NCBI GenBank assembly: GCA_018873245.2
Contig: JAEMBT020000008.1
Span: 3,148,001-3,212,000 of the forward strand
Direction: 5' to 3'
Source: Archegozetes longisetosus
Lineage: Eukaryota; Arthropoda; Arachnida; Sarcoptiformes; Trhypochthoniidae
Length of the DNA stretch: 64,000 nucleotides
Shown here: positions 48,487 to 60,299 of the stretch, piece after piece
Layout of the letters: every line of letters begins with the position of its first letter
Position numbering within the stretch: the stretch's first letter is position 1
Notes under the pieces: model-generated
Told to the model about the DNA's origin: nothing
The model's input: only the letters and a program-made list of their open reading frames with translations
Database searches by the model: none
Translations under genes and position numbers: made by a program

Positions 48487-49234
48487 CAGTGATGCACACG
48501 CTCGGCGCTCACATTTTCGAGGCGCTTGAGCGCCGAGCGTTTGCCGAGCGTCAAGTAAGCAAAGTTCATGAACTGAAAGGCTTTTCTGCATAAAATTAAC
48601 TTATTTTATTTAAGCTGTAACTTTATCTGTATATAGATTTCATATATATGATACTCACTGATTGAAAACCATCCAAACAAATACTTTAGTTCAAAATCTG
48701 ATGTCATATAATTAAAATGTTTATATTGTAGATATGAAACCGTTTATAAAAGAGAGAGATTGCAATACATTAGAGTCCATATTTAAAAGCACTAAAAAGT
48801 CTAGTAATAACTTATAAGTTAAGTTTATAACTTTTTGAATAATCATTGACTTAAATGTTAGAACTTTTTGATAGTACATTTTATACCAATCTCTGTCTGT
48901 CTGTCTGTCTGTCTCTGTCTTTCATAAACGCTTTCATGTGTAAACACACTTAGTTTCAGACTCAAAAAGATTCTGTCTAAATTCTTTAAAACAGAATAAG
49001 TCATAAATTTTTGTCTAAAATTTTATATTTAGTAAATACTAACTTTTTTGCATTAAAAAATATCTATACTATATTTCTAATTTGGGAGATACGTACTATG
49101 ACTTGACGCTCAACGCTCGCGCTCGGCGCTCGGGGGTAAGACGCTCGAGCGTCCACTCACGCTCGGCAAAAGTAGAACGCTCGACGTTCGCGCTCGCTAC
49201 CGAGCGCCAAACGCTCGAGCGTTGAGCATCACTG
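48487..49234. mobile_element. hAT-like element with CGCTCG subterminal repeats
   Basis: 748 bp with ends CAGTGATGC inward on both sides and a perfect 8-bp duplication GTTATGAC (48479-48486, 49235-49242). The A-B spacer keeps the single GTTATGAC at 16950-16957. Dense CGCTCG/GAGCG motifs crowd both termini (48500-48550 and 49105-49225), very GC-rich against the AT-rich core. A short TCTG run is at 48893-48920. It is non-coding. Confidence 0.9.
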
Positions 49235-49447
49235 GTTATGACTAATATGTACTCAATGACTAACAAAAAAAGCACTCATTCACTTCACAATCAGCTATTT
49301 GTAAACATGTTTTGCAATCAAACAGAAGTTAATCATCGATAGGAGACAAGTTTTATTTGGTTCAAGTTAATTCACTGTTTAGGTTGAAATTTAATCCCTA
49401 AAATGTTAATAATTTTCATTGGAACAATTTATTCTTACACAACTGTA

Positions 49448-49711
49448 CTGTATACAAATAATAAATCGATCATACCCCTACACTAGCACTTATTTACATT
49501 CATAATCAGTACTCTTTTAAGTACTAATAAAAGAGTAAAGATTAATATGCATACAAAATATGCGTTTAATTGATATATAATCGAACCAAATGCATGTTTT
49601 TTGTATACATATTAATCTTTACTCCTTTTATTAGTACTTAAAAGAGTACTGATTATGAATGTAAATAAGTGCTATTGTAGGGGTATGATCGATTTATTAT
49701 TTGCAATATAG
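49448..49711. mobile_element. Near-perfect 264-bp foldback element
   Basis: Two arms of about 110-120 nt are almost exact inverted copies (starting CTGTATACAAATAATAAATC and CTATATTGCAAATAATAAAT), with a small loop. TA flanks both sides. The paralogous A-B spacer reads through (ACAACTTTACAATTCAC). The TA target suggests a Tc1/mariner-type MITE. Confidence 0.85.
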
Positions 49712-50309
49712 TACAATTCGCTTTTATGTGCTGTTTATTAAGGTCACATTCAAAAGAATAATGTATCAATTTTATGTACAATTCATCAAAAATAAAACTC
49801 GACAGTGAGAAAGTTCTACGATTTAAGGTTATATTTTTTGAACCATTTAAGTCAAAATGCCTTCAAAAGTCAAGACAGCCTGATGGGGGTTACACTTCCT
49901 ATTTTCAAATTCATATCTTATTGAATGATAAATGAAAGTAAACATAATATTACTGAAGTTATGATAATTTTCTAGGTAATATTTAGTTACGTTTATGCTA
50001 CTGTCTTAATGAGTTATATGCCGTAAGCACGTTCAACAACTCGACAAATCAAATTTGAATCAAAGTTTGCGAAAAGTGTAGTTTAAACAGACGGAAACGT
50101 TTGATACATATTGTGCACAGTTAAAGACAAAATCATTTATCACTCATTATTTAAGTAATTCGGAACTCTTTGTCTTATTTAAGGTTCGATAAGTTCAAAA
50201 AAGGATTAAGTGTATAACCCACTTTGCAAATTTGTCATAATAACATTGATTTCATATTTTCTTCAATATCTTGCTTCAGTACTTTGGTCTTCTAATTCTC
50301 ATCTAATTA

Positions 50310-51651
50310 TTAGATGTTAGCAGAATAGTCTGGATAATCATATCTCAGGATTGATAAATAATGTAAACATGTTTATGCTATTTTACTACGCGTTAGAGTA
50401 ATATATGCTGAATGATGTGGTCTTATGTAATTAGCGCTCTTTTATTAATTAATTATACAAGTAGACCAAAAACTGATCCACTTCGCGCCAGTATTACAAT
50501 CCAAAAATAAAGAGCATTTATCAAGTTTCATGTGTTGCTGGACACGTCTGCCTCTGAAGTTTATAAAATGCTTGAGGAAATCGCTCGAAGCCAAGCATTG
50601 AGTAGAAACCGAGTCTACGAACTTCATAAAGAGTTTAAAGAACGAACCAGTTTAATAAGCGAAGATGCTCCTCATGAAGGGAGACATCGTGAAGCAACCG
50701 ATGAAAATCACAGAGAGAAACTTAAAGAGCTATTACTTGAGGACCGTAATTGGGGAACCTTTAAATTGGCAGAAAATTTAGGAGTCAGTTATTGAAGCAC
50801 AGTAAAACTTTTGAAAGTAGGTACTAAAAAATAGCTACGAGGTGGGTGCCTCATGAACTTACACCTGCTTAGAAACAAAAGCGCGTCGATATACGTGTAC
50901 AACATCTTGAAAGATATAACAATGACCCTGAATTTCTGGAAAGAATTATCTCTGTTGATGAAACTTGGATCGGATCATATGACCCTAACGATTCATTTAA
51001 TTCACATCAATGACGCTTACCTGGACAAGAACCGTATGTAATTTTAACTTGAAATATTGGAAAACAAAAATAATGCTAGCGGCCATATTTGATATGGCAG
51101 GCCCACCAAAACAAGAGCAACGATGGATGATTAGAAGGTGATGATGACTGTTGCTTTTCATCAAAATCGGATATTTGGTTATAGACTTTTGCGGAAAACT
51201 ACCAATGTCAATCTTCAAATATATATATTGATTTTTTGGAACAAATAATTCTTCCAAAAGTAAAAAACCACCGGCTTCATAATCCACTTATCCTGCACGA
51301 CGATGCTAGACCACATAAACATCAGAAAGTCAATGAATTCTTTAATCGACATCGTTGGGTGGGACTTAATCACCCCCTTACAGTCCTGATTTGAACCCTT
51401 GCGACTTTGATGGTATTGCAAGAATAGAGGCCAAATAAAGATAAGAAATTTGCTAATGAGACACAACTTAGAATGGAGTATGATGTAATAAATGTCGAAA
51501 GAGCCGCCACTGGTATAAGACACCTCCCACTGCGATGGGCTTTGGTCAACTAGACAGGAGGCGAATACATTCACTAATCATATAATCATATTCAAAAAAT
51601 ATAGATTTGTTTTAAAGATCCAGTTGTCCGAACTATTCTGCTGACATCTAA
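50310..51651 (+). mobile_element. Full-length but dead mariner element
   Basis: 1342 bp, the usual mariner size. Ends are TTAGATGTTAGCAGAATAGT and TTAGATGTCAGCAGAATAGT (inward) with TA at 50308-50309 and 51652-51653. The homologous spacer at 24001-24040 (CTCATCTAATTATTACAATC) is the exact empty site. The inner gene is broken; see the transposase entry. Confidence 0.9.
50532..51430 (+). pseudogene. Mariner transposase pseudogene
   Basis: It opens with a helix-turn-helix region (SASEVYKMLEEIARSQ; NWGTFKLAENLGVSY). Frameshifts and stops follow. It continues with the mariner hallmarks WVPHEL, VDETWI (first Asp), LHDDARPH (second Asp) and, in another frame, YSPDLNPCDF (third Asp). The break between the last two lies in a C run near 51370. 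With that one base counted, Asp spacing fits the mariner DD34D class. It is not functional as written. Confidence 0.85.
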
Positions 51652-51653
51652 TA

Positions 51654-52649
51654 TTACAATCGTTTATTCGCAATATTCTGGTAAATAGTTGTTTCTCAAA
51701 GTTTGCCATCACAAATAGATGTGTTGAAAGACTTGAATTCTATTATGAACATTGATGCTCTTTTCACAAACTTCATAATAGAAAATGCCATCAGTTTAAA
51801 ACAAGTCATGCAAAAATGTTTTACATGTTGGACGAGCTTTGTTCTGTTGCTCTTTTTTACTTAGGTATTTCAGTTAAAAGAAATTAAGCACAAATCTAAT
51901 TAAACTAAATTAAGAAATTAATGCACTATAGAAATAGATCATAAATTCAAACAAACTCAGTTGACTAGATTTCAATACTTTAATAACATGTACTCACGTT
52001 ACTAACAATTAATATTGTTAGAATTTAATTTCGATAAGCTTTTAGTAATTAGTTGATAAAATTGCAGTTCAACTAAAACATGCAGTTAAAATCCAATGTC
52101 TTAAATATATATGTAAGATAAAAAAGCCTAAAAGTGTGTATTTTTTCGTTTTGCGAAGCTATACGTTCAATCATTCTCATGGAATTATAATTTATTGATT
52201 GGTTTGCATAATACTTAAAGTCCTCAAGGAACGTACTGTATTAATGCGTAGTAATAACTGTTATAACTATGAAACACGTTTCTATTCAAAGCAAATCTTC
52301 AAAATTTTTACACCACTAACAAAACAATTATATCAAACAATGAATTAGATTAGAGTAAAAATTATTAAGAAATTTATCAATGCAAAAAATTGGATTTTGG
52401 TTTTAATTAAGATATCTATAAAAAAATAAAGTTGAAAAAGAATTTTAAACTATTTATCGAAAGTAGATTTTGAATGATTATTAAACTAATGAATTATTTC
52501 GTATAACAAATAACATACTGTAAAGTCAGCAAAAATTTAAGTAATAACAGATTCACACATGACCTATTTTTTATAATATTCCAATACCATTAAGAAGATT
52601 GTTCAACATGTTAATCGAACATATAAATAAGATGACACAAATTAGATTT
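51654..52649. other. 3' flank of P450 F
   Basis: Paralogous to 24020-26690 and 33480-34811. No gene or insertion is seen. Confidence 0.55.
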
Positions 52650-54698
52650 TTATCTCTTTTCGATTCCAACAATTATATTCTTTGCATTACATAGAAATGT
52701 AACTGTTTTGAATTGAAGGGGAACTTCAGTTTTAGAATTTCTAACAAATTTGAATCTTCGAACAATTTGTGATAAACATAGTTTTACTTCCATTAGAGCG
52801 AATCGCATTCCAATACAATTTCGAGGACCAGCACCAAAAGGAATATAAGTGTATGGAGTGATTTGATTTCGATTTTCAGGCATAAATCTTTCGGGATTGA
52901 ATTTATGAGCATTTGGATAATATTCTTCTGAATGATGGATAGCATAAATCGGAATTTCTACGACTTGTCCTTTGAATAGTGTAATTCCAGTGTCACCCAA
53001 TTTATAATCTGTCATGGCTTCTCTTTCGAGTCTTAAAGCTGGTGGATAAAGACGTAATGTTTCGGATACAACTGAATCTAAATATGGAAGTTTTGCAAGT
53101 GTTTCATAATTTATTTCTCCATTAGAATCAACAGCAGATTTGATTTCTTCATAAAGTTTTTGTTGACATTCAGGATTGAGAGCCAATTCATATGAACAAA
53201 ATGACAAAGTCGTTGCAGTTGATTCATAACCAGCAATGAAGAAAACCCAAGACTGAGCCAATATTTCATCTTCTGTCAAACGCTTATTCACAACATTTAT
53301 ATTGAAGGCCTTTTTCTCTGCATCTAATTCTTCTTCTCCTGCAATCCAAATATTATTAGAAAAATTAATGTAAAAAGATTCGTTATAAATATACTCACTC
53401 ACACTTAGCCTTAATTTGTAAAATAAAATATATTACTTATAATATTATTCTGTGTTATAGTTAATAAATCGATTTCAACCTCGAAGCAAAAAAATTTCTC
53501 AGTACTAATTGAATATCATTGCAATCATAAGAACGAATTCGTGTGTTAAGAATTTTTATAAAATTGCACAAATGGTCGACTAATAAGAATATAAAAACAT
53601 AAAATACTCAAATATTTGATACAATGAAAGAAAATATCTCAATTTTTACCTTCATTTACATGATGTGCTTCGTTGACATCATTTTCATCTCTAACTACTT
53701 CTTTGCTCAGTTCCGCATTCATTAACAATTGAATCAAATCATTGTGTTTTGAATCATTTTTTCGCCGAGTTTTCAATATATGTCGAGTTAAATTAAAGAA
53801 AAACTGATTCGCACTCTCATCGACTGCTGATGTTATATTTAGAATATTATTCAAAAACTTTGGAAAAATAAATGCCGGGATTAATCTAGTCGCTTTGAAA
53901 TCAAATATTTTTCTAGCATTCACTACAAATGGGTTATTTGGATCTTTTTGTGCATTTGTTTGAGTGGCGAAAGCACACGAAGCGATTACATCCATTGTGA
54001 AGCTTCCATTTATTTCTTTCAGATCTATATCTTTTCCTTCTTTTGTATAAGTTTCCAAATTATCTAAATACTCTTGGAGACATTTTCTTATCATTGGATA
54101 CATTTTCTTCATTTTTCCGCTCGTAAATGTAGGACTTGCAATCGATCGAATTCTTTTCCATTGATCATCTCTTGATGTAAATAAATTATTATTAAGTATT
54201 GGATGTTCAGTTTTAAATTCTCTTCTGTTTACAAATTTATTAAAATCTTTGATCAAAACAAGTTTGATCAAGTCTGGATCAGCGATTGTGAGTACGGGTT
54301 CATTGCCGCTAAACACACTGAAAAGTAATAATTAGTTTTGATCAAACCGAAAAGTTGTAATATTTGTTTTAAATACCCATAAAGTTTTCCAAACTTTCGA
54401 AACCATTCCAATTCTAATAATGGCATTGGCATCAATACTTTATCAAATGCATTGCCAAAACCTATTTTAGGTTCTGGTCCTTTAACCCCTCTTTTTGTCC
54501 AATAGTTGTGATTTCGGGTCAAATACCTTAAAGAGTAAATTAAATTTTGTGAATTTTCAATATTTTTAATAAAAATGAGATTCATCTTGATTTATGGCTT
54601 ACATAATTTATAAAAAATCAAAATAAGCATTACCAATATATTAGTGGTAAAGTGATAGCAATCCATAATTGCCATGAATCTAATCCGAATAAACTCAT
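52650..54698 (-). CDS. Cytochrome P450, CYP3 clan, array copy F (intact)
   Basis: Exons are 54634-54698, 54377-54526, 53650-54317 and 52650-53338; 523 codons, because exon 1 is 65 nt and two anchor residues shorter than in A-E. WKRIR, AGYEST (Ser replaces the first Thr of AGYETT), ETLR, FNPERF and [10 protein letters not shown] are present. The Thr after this Ser, usually linked to oxygen activation, is kept. The C-terminus (FLCNAKNIIVG) differs from A-E and is shared with relic G, so F and G are sisters. The function is a membrane monooxygenase; substrate unknown. Confidence 0.93.
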
Positions 54699-54791
54699 TA
54701 TTGGCAAAAGTTTAAAATTTTTCTAAAAGTCTTTAAATGAACTGCCTCTCTAAACTAACATATGAAATAAACGTACCTTATTTTGACCTTA

Positions 54792-54799
54792 TATTTATA
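54792..54799 (-). promoter_or_regulatory. TATA-like box of P450 copy F
   Basis: TATAAATA lies 94 bp upstream of the ATG, in the conserved GGTCAAAATAAGGTAC-like context. In sister relic G this site has been split by a transposon. Confidence 0.55.
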
Positions 54800-55419
54800 T
54801 GTAATCTGAAGTACTACTATCTATGTAATAGTGTTGATTCCGTTCCAAATATTTATTTCTATTCCCGTTTCCGTTCGGTTTTTAAATCGATTTTCCAATT
54901 GAACTCATATTTCATCGGAAGATAGTTGAGAATAAACATAAATAATTTTCCATGCGATTTCAAATTATATTTCTACTATTCAGTTAACCAATTTTAAAAC
55001 TATGTAAAAAATTTTCGATATGTAAAACTGATTTTAATGAAAGCATACGAAAATATTATAGTTTAAAACTACGAAAGTTTCAAGTAGTGGTGGTAGCATT
55101 ACTTCGATCATAATACTAATCGTTGGGCAATTTAATAACCCTTCAAAAATGTTTATCAGGAAAACTTCGAAATGGCTAATTTCATATTGGCTAAACCCTG
55201 TTTTCTGTCTCTACTAGTACATTTTGCAGTTTTAATCAGAATAACTACACTAAATGTAATAAATTTCTAGTTCAATAAATTTAGTTAATAATCGTATTGT
55301 ATATTATGCCACTATTGCTACTACTAATATCGTATAAAGCGATACAAAAGAGCACAATGCAATATAAATAGCAAAAACATTCTGAAATCATTGTTTTCAT
55401 TTTAAAATTTTATTAGTAA

Positions 55420-55600
55420 AATAGTGTTCACGATTAAAGAAAGGATTTCTATTTTAAAAACTTATATCTAACTAAATCTTGTGATAAGGTTAGAAATGAA
55501 TTTTTTGAATAGTTTGGTAAAAATAGACTGATGAATACAACTATTCTTAAAATTGTTTACTATTTCTGAAATAGTTTTATTACTTTACTATTCCTGACAC
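55420..55600 (+). pseudogene. Tc1-like transposase N-terminal relic (upstream of F)
   Basis: A paralogue of 22430-22640, reading KERISILKT-like and then RNEFFE-FGK residues with stops. It predates the duplication that gave the B and F upstream regions. Confidence 0.45.
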
Positions 55601-57303
55601 TACTTTTTGAAAAGTAACTATTGACTATTAAAGGTTTATTTCAAGCCATTTAAATTTTAGTCAATGAGTAAACGAATTGGCTTTTGATTAAAGTTGCAAA
55701 TCTAATAAAGATTCATCTGCTTCATCTGGCAATACTTTTAAAAAATTGGCAGCATTGGACTTCACTTTCAAATTGAAGGCAATTCAGATTAAGAGTTTAG
55801 AAACTGATTCACCTTTTCATATCCTTATCAAGCTTATAGCTTGGCCTCAGTGCGGTTCGATATGAGTAAAAATTAATAATAAAAACCATTTGTGAAGTAT
55901 GTAAATCATTTATGTTGTATTATTGTTTTTATACTATCAAAACTTTTAGCCATAAGACTTATCAAAGACTTATCTCTATATCATTTCTTTACTAGTTAAA
56001 GAGTCCAATAATTAACTGAAAACAAAATCTAAAAATATTAAATTTTTTTGTTTACGCATATTCATTTTTAAAGATTTTAACAAAACTTTTAGTTGCGATT
56101 TAATGAAAACATTTTATTAAAAATCAAGTTTATTTCATAATACATACCAACTTCTCTCATGATTGCAGTTCTTTTCCTTCCCTGTGCTCTCATTATAATA
56201 AATTTTCGGAACTTTAGTTCCTGTTCTTCAATTGCAAAATGCATTTAAATAACAAACAATTAATGAAATAGTTTTTTTAATAGTTGAAATAGTTTTGAAA
56301 TTTGGATCAAATCTAAATGTAAATAATGTATTTGCAATAAATTACGTCAAATATATGTTTAAATTTATAGTGGCTTAGATTATCCATTGAGAGAGATTTC
56401 AGTTTCCATTTTTTTCTATTTTCTACTTGATAACTATTTAAATCAATCTTACAATTAATAAACCGGAGGAATTGATTCATATTTTTCAAACAGAATCAAA
56501 ATCAGATTATCCAGTTAAAAGTCATAAAAGTTTATATCGTTCAACTTAATTTCTATTGCTTCTGTATATACTTTAATATACAGGTTTTTGTGCTTTAGTC
56601 ACAAATGTAAGGCTCAAAATAAAGAATATTCGTATAATAGTTATTAAAGAATGTTTTGATAATTTTCAAATTTTATTCAGTCTTCTCTTTGAAAAGAAAA
56701 GTGGCTTTAAAAATGCTGAAAACTTTATTGTTAACTTGAATTTTCAATATTAGTAATTAAAAAATTGTTCTAGTTTATTCCAAAACTTGAAAAATGGGAC
56801 AACCATTCCGGCAATCTATTCAAGGATTAGTCACTCTGAAATTAGACATTATGAACTTAGCCATTTCGAAGTCTAGCTTACTCATCAGCTAATATTTTCT
56901 TAGAATTAACACTTTAAATAGAATCGTCACTGATTGAAAGTCAAAGATCGTGTCCATATGTTTGAATCTTAATATTTTGTTGTACATAAAAGAAGTTATA
57001 TAAATCAAAATTTAAATAAGAGCAAAAAACTACTCAAAGCTTTGTTGATACAACAATTAGGTTTTAATTTTAATTAAAATTTCGAGAAAAACAAAAAAGT
57101 AGACAAAAGCTTTGGACTATAAGTTTTATTAACTTTTAGTTTATTAAGTTTTATAAGAACTATAAGTAAGTTTTATCGAAAGTAGATTTTGTATAATTAT
57201 TAAACTGATAAATTATTTATATTGCGAATAACACACTGTAAAATCAACAGAAATTTAAGTAATAAAGAATAGACACACATATGAACTATTTTTATAATCT
57301 AAT
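55601..57303. other. F-G spacer
   Basis: No gene is seen. The stretch from about 56930 resembles the 3' flanks of other P450 copies (ACTCAAAGCTTTGTTGATACAAC). The part at 55650-56900 has no recognised paralogue in the window. Confidence 0.45.
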
Positions 57304-57314
57304 TCAATTAAAGA

Positions 57315-57681
57315 CGTATCGCGTCAAAACAACGCGACGATAATAACGCCAATACAAAACAGTGCCAACAAAAATAGCACGAGGAAATAGTATATAAATA
57401 TAATTTATACACACAAATATGAACTCCTAATTTATTGAAAGCTGTAAAAATATCACACACGTTAATTTTTAGTATAAATATATAAAATTAATGATTATTA
57501 TAAATACAAATTAAATTTGTAAGTTGAAAGTATGCGGGATTTCTCGCGTAATATAAATTAACCCTAATATTATAAGCAGTACTTCCCAATAAAAACGCTG
57601 GGAAACTTCTATAAAAATTGTTATTATTGCTGTATTACCTTCGTTAGCGTTATCTTATATTGGCGTTATTTTGACGCTACA
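57315..57681. mobile_element. TIR element with 11-bp flanking repeat
   Basis: 367 bp between direct repeats TCAATTAAAGA (57304-57314 and 57682-57692). Ends are imperfectly inverted (GTATCGCGTCAAAACAACGC and GTAGCGTCAAAATAACGC inward), and both sides then read AACGCCAATA-like. A duplication of 9-11 bp would fit a Mutator-like element; this is tentative. Confidence 0.6.
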
Positions 57682-57742
57682 TCAATTAAAGATATTATTT
57701 AACATGTTAATCAAACATGCACATAAGATGACACTAATTTTT

Positions 57743-58030
57743 TTATCGCTTTTCAATTGCAACAATTATATTCTTTGCATTACATAGAAATGTAACTGTT
57801 TTGAATTGAAGGGGGACTTTAGTTTTAGAACTTCTAACAAATTTTAATCTTCGGACAACTTGTGATAAACATAGTTTTGCTTCCATTAGAGCGAATCGCA
57901 TTCCAATAAAATGCGATTCATGTCGATTTACAGCTTACATGATATATAAAAAATTAAAACATTACCAATATATTAGTGGTAAAGTGATAGCAATCCATAA
58001 TTGCCACGAATCTAATCCGAATAATTTCAT
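57743..58030 (-). pseudogene. P450 array relic G
   Basis: 57743-57917 is the 3' end of exon 4 (RFALMEAKLCLSQ-like to IEKR and stop, with the F-type CNAKNIIV). At 57918 it jumps directly into intron 1 sequence, then exon 1 at 57966-58030 (MKLFGLDSWQLW, 65 nt as in F). Everything between, including the heme loop, is deleted, with a short ATTC/CGATTC-like similarity at the joint. It is not functional. Confidence 0.9.
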
Positions 58031-58133
58031 TATTAGCAAAAGTTTAAAATTTTGCTAAAAGTCTTTAAATGAACTGCCTCTCTAAACTAACATATGAAAT
58101 AAACGTTCCTTGTTTCGACCTTATATATATATA

Positions 58134-59308
58134 CTGTCCGTTTTTTAAAAAACTAAACTCAAATCCTTATAACAATTTTTCTTTATTATTACTCATGAAT
58201 CAGAACTTACTAAAGAGTAAGTTTAAAACACATAAAACAGAATTTGATCACTTAGTCATTGATTTTGAATTAAAAACACCTTTAATCATAAAATCATAAC
58301 ATTATGTTCACATCAAAAGAAACAATTTTTGTTTTGAAAACTCATTTATTAACTAAATCTTATGATAAGGTTAGAGCTGAATTTTTCGAAAAATTTGGTA
58401 AAACTGAGCTGACCAATGCAACTATTTTTAGAATTGAATCAAATTTATTTTTACATATGAACGCCCCGATAATAAAAAAAGCCTATCTCTTAAAGCATTG
58501 AAACGATTAAAACGCACTTAAAGTTGCGTTTCAAAAATGTTTATAAAAATCAAACTCATTGAAACTTAAATATGAAATTTATTATTTGTAGCGTGTAATT
58601 AAACATATTCTAGATCAGATTCATCAGAATAATCTGATTCTTCAGAATTATAACTAAATTGATATAAAAAGTCAGTATAAAATTTTCTATTTTTTACATC
58701 CAAATAGTCTAATAATTGATTAGAATAAGAGGAGTTCTCTTATTTGGCGAGCCATTAGATAATGGATAAATTTACTATTGATTGAATTAAACATTTTAAA
58801 TCGTAATAAAACACTTAATTAATGCTTTATTGATATAAATAAAAACTAATGCTTTGATTTTATGTAGTGATCATCAATATTGTACTGTTCATACTGAACA
58901 TAACACAAATTGATTGCGCATTCTCTTAAAGTTAGCTTTGATTAGCATTCAATTCTATTGTGATCAAGAGTTTTTTAAACATGATTATTTATAAATTTTT
59001 TCTATTGAGACATATATTGAATTTTATTATATGAATAAAGTATGATGTGAGTTCAATGTTTAAAACAAAACCCGAAAAAGAGGTTAACTCGAGATAGGCT
59101 TTTTTATTATCGGGACGTTCATATCTAAACTAATTTGTAGGATTACAGTTCTGAAATAAGCTCTGTAAGATTATAGTTCATTATTAAGGTTTATTTTGAA
59201 ACATTCAAATTTCGGTCAATGAATAAGCGATTTCACTTTTGACTCACATTTCCAAAAGCAACAAAGTTTAACTGTAAAATTTGAATTCAGTTTTTAAAAA
59301 ACGGACTG
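58134..59308 (+). mobile_element. Tc1-like deletion derivative inserted in the relic G promoter
   Basis: Ends are CTGTCCGTTTTTTAAAAAAC and CAGTCCGTTTTTTAAAAACT (inward) with TA flanks inside a TATATATA run. It keeps more of the transposase N-terminus than the copy at 38112 (58304-58440: TKSYDKVRAEFFEKFGKT) but then joins straight to the 3' untranslated end. The insertion falls at the position of the TATA box in copy F. Confidence 0.78.
58458..59121. mobile_element. Nested TA-flanked TIR element
   Basis: 664 bp with ends TGAACGCCCCGATAATAAAA and TGAACGTCCCGATAATAAAA (inward), TA at 58456-58457 and 59122-59123. The uninterrupted site is in the sister elements (TTTTTACATATCTAAAC at 38516 and 15441). 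Non-coding. Confidence 0.85.
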
Positions 59309-60299
59309 TATATATATATATAATCAAAAGTACTATCATCCATGAAATAGTGTCGATTCTGTCACAAATTTCTATTTCTATTTCCGTTTCCGTTCGGTTC
59401 TTAAATCTAGTTTTAAATTGAATTCTCAATTTATCGAAAGATTATTTAGAACAAATAAAAATAATTTCCTATACGATTTTAATTATGTTCTACTTCTTAT
59501 TAAACCTATTTTAAAATTAAGCAAACATTTTCAGTATGAAAAATAGGTTTTAATCTGAAAGTACGATAATACTGAACCGAGCCTCAGTCCATCGTTCAAA
59601 CTCATCCCCAACCGATACATGATACATTGTTGATAAAAGACTGTATAGGGGTATAACTTGAGTCACTACTCAGTACTAATATAATGCGAGCACATGTCGT
59701 AAAAATGCTAAATTTTTTGAGGAATTGAAGATTAAAACAAATAGTTAAGTAAATTCAAATCGGTAGAAATCCATTTTGGCGACAAATCAGTCTTAAATTA
59801 TGAGTAATATTGAAAACGACTCAATAAGATAATTTAAAACTACGAAAGCTAAAGTAGTGATGGCAACACTACTTCTATTATAATACCAATCGTTGCCCAA
59901 TTTGATGGTCGTTCAAAGATGTCCATAGGGAAAACTTCTAAATGGCTAATTTCAGAGTGGCTAATTTCTAAATGGCCTTCGAAAGTTTTTTTACATTTTC
60001 GAGTTGTTTTTGCACTATTGCTCTTCTCTTTGAGTATTTGAGTTAAAAGAAATTAAGTCTAATGCAACTAAAATAAGAAACTAATACACTATAGATATAG
60101 GTAATAAATTCGAACAGATTTAAATGGCTAGATTTCAATAGTTTATAACATATGCTCATATTACTAGCAATTATTATAAACTTGTTTAGATCAATTTCAG
60201 TCAGTTTCTTCTAGTTACTAGTTGATAAAATTGCAATGCGGCTTAATAAAATTAGGCTAATGCATGCAGTCATAAGGCGATACCTTAAATACATAATGT
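59309..60299. other. Spacer right of relic G
   Basis: 59330-59960 continues the F-type upstream region, with unshared DNA at about 59570-59830. 60000-60290 resembles the 3' flank of a P450 copy. No gene is seen. Confidence 0.5.

Noticed and set aside
56150-56250. Antisense peptide around EEQELKFRKF as an exon
   Set aside because: No splice partners or homologous family were recognised; the stretch is short and AT-rich.
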